A stretch of DNA of 64,000 nt, from assembly GCF_014905175.1 (NCBI RefSeq), contig NC_057788.1, positions 22,972,154-23,036,153 of the forward strand, read 5' to 3'. A program made the position numbers and the translations under genes. Positions 62,398 to 64,000 of this stretch are shown piece by piece. Source of the stretch: Aphidius gifuensis (lineage: Eukaryota > Arthropoda > Insecta > Hymenoptera > Braconidae). Position 1 is the first letter of the stretch, and each line of letters starts with the position of its first letter. The notes under the pieces were generated by a model. The model was not told the origin of the DNA, did not search any database, and saw only the letters and a program-made list of their open reading frames with translations.

Positions 62398-64000
62398 AAA
62401 GACAATGTTAAATAAAATATAATAATAAAATAATACTGTGTATAGACAATAAAATAAAATTGAACAAAAATAAAATAAAATATTAAAATCGATCAATTGA
62501 TGCGGTGCGTTTAAATATGGGTCAACAGTTTAAATAAATTACTTGTATATATAATAAATGCCCAGTTGTGTATGCTGTTATCCCCCGGCAAATGTCATTA
62601 TATAAAATAAATAAATAAAATAGTTTTAAATGTAAAAAAATTATTATTATTATTATTATTTTTTTTTTTTTTATAAAAAGGTAATTGGTGCAAGAAAAGA
62701 ACTTTAATGTTTAGCTCTCGGGTGTGAGGATAATTTGCTTGATCGTCAGGCACCTCAAATCGTCCTCATTGGAATGTTCTAGCTAATGTTGCAATGCGCC
62801 AAAGTCCAACTTTGTAAATGACTGCTTATTTACAACAGTACTTATATACAAAAAAAAATTAAATTTAAAATCAGGGGGTAATGACGCAACAGAAACTATG
62901 GTCCTGGTTAACCATTGAAAACGAGTTGCCGTGTTTAATCCTCATCAAGCTGTTTTATTTATTTTTATTATGATGTCATTATATATTAATTTTATTTTTT
63001 CTCTATATACAGTGTTCTGCATTGACAGTGCATGAAAATTGCTGAGTTAACACATCAAAATCAAGACGAGTGATATGATTTTATATTTTTAAATTTTTTT
63101 CCAGACAAAAATGTAACGACTAAAATATAATTTTTACGTTAATTATTGAAAGAGATATTTAAGGTAAATTTCAAGGGTGTAGTATAGTGAATTCAATATT
63201 AACGGCTAATCTCGCTTTTGTAAAAAAAAACACCGCCCAAAATTTACTAATAAAGACAGGAAGAAAAAAGAAATGAAAAACTAATAAAACAAAGACTTTC
63301 GAGGGTGAGAATGGAAAAAAACCATAAATATATATATGGTAAAAAAGCAAAAGTTGGCCCATCAATTATATTTTGAAAAATGATAGTCAGCTGAGCGAAA
63401 AATTGATTTTTTGATGATTTTCCATTTTTAAAAATAATAGTGATGGCAATAGGAAGTCAAGGAAGGTGTGGCTGACAAAGATCTTGCGGTAATTCTTCAA
63501 CGATTTCGTCGATGATTTTAGTTTGAACGAGGCGCAAAGAAAATAACAGAAAAGAAAAAAAAAAAAAAAAACATGAAGGTTGAGAAAGAAAAAAATGTAA
63601 AAAGCAAAGGTAAGAAACTGCTGGTCTTGGATATATGGAAGTAGGTTATAATTCTCTTGATCTCTTGAGGCGCCTTGGAAGGTCGTCTTCGTGGCGGCTC
63701 AAATTGTTGTTGTTTAATGGTCGATAGTAAACCCCTCTAGCTACAATATATACCTGTAAAACGATCCTTGCACCAACATTTTATACACAAAATTTTAACA
63801 AAAAAAGCGGTGCAGCATTTTCATGTTTAATTTTTTTTTTTTTTTCTTCCCATCAAAATTTTTAGGGGGTTCAATGTATATATACACTCAAAGCGGCAAG
63901 TCGGTCAAATCACCTTGAGGATCTTTGAATCTACTGCTAATATATCCACCCCCAAATGTAAACGATGAGAAAATAAATATCTCTTTTATTTTTACCGGTT

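Larger units (their letters stand above)
53616..64000. other. AT-rich intronic or intergenic DNA at the right edge
   Basis: Over 10 kb without a recognisable coding exon on either strand. It may be the 5' intron of the ARHGAP20-like gene extending beyond the window, because a recursive-splice-like site at 56506 and a weaker one at 63752 face the minus strand. Less AT-rich patches occur at 55320-55440, 57770-57910, 58200-58380, 62200-62400 and 62690-62960. Of these only 62200-62397 has an unusual open frame. Confidence 0.5.

Noticed and set aside
1..64000. Autonomous transposon or endogenous virus genes
   Set aside because: No reverse transcriptase, integrase, transposase, helicase or viral structural motif was seen in any frame.

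Overview
This window is a very AT-rich piece of an insect nuclear genome. Long poly-A/poly-T runs, short GT-AG introns and a codon choice pushed to A/T in third positions fit a small-genome hymenopteran such as a parasitoid wasp. I cannot name a genus from sequence alone. There are no prokaryotic operons, rRNA or tRNA genes that I can support. Genes were rebuilt by joining exons across GT-AG sites with checked phases and by recognising families from memory. No database search was run.

Layout, left to right. (1) 249-936, + strand: single coding exon of a MID1IP1/Spot14-family protein. (2) 3634-6794, - strand: complete nine-exon Shark-type tyrosine kinase (SH2-ankyrin-SH2-kinase). (3) 7263-9751, + strand: complete eight-exon IFT81, head-to-head with shark across 468 bp that hold an RFX X-box-like site. 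(4) 9814-10543, - strand: three-exon SAM-domain, tail-anchored protein, tail-to-tail with IFT81 with only 62 bp between stops. (5) 11012-16068: a roughly 5 kb repeat block bounded by imperfect inverted repeats. Inside are a fold-back left end, a 30-unit array with a 124-bp period, and an oppositely oriented array with a 123-bp period. (6) 16961-22730, + strand: DOK7 (PH + PTB adaptor). (7) 22731-28965: AT-rich intergenic DNA. (8) 28966-35542, - strand: PPP4R4, the HEAT-repeat regulatory subunit of protein phosphatase 4, with two alternative first coding exons and a duplicated set of C-terminal exons. (9) 36808-51539 or 53615, - strand: ARHGAP20-like RhoGAP (PH, RA, RhoGAP), spread over long introns and with two possible first coding exons. 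(10) 53616-64000: AT-rich intronic or intergenic DNA with one strong candidate recursive splice site.

The genes do not form one pathway. Signalling proteins dominate (Shark, DOK7, PPP4R4, the RhoGAP), beside a ciliary transport protein (IFT81). Vertebrate DOK7 works at tyrosine-kinase receptors, and this copy keeps the YxxP motifs expected of an SH2-binding adaptor.

Most notable observations: the 124-bp array in which nearly every unit carries a GCGCCATCTATT block resembling the insect CTCF core; evidence that the terminal repeat of this element was itself amplified into arrays; the PPP4R4 C-terminal exon duplication with one half-decayed copy; the X-box in front of IFT81; the zero-length acceptor/donor site in the putative ARHGAP20 5' intron; and two short, compositionally unusual ORFs near 51.8 kb and 62.3 kb.
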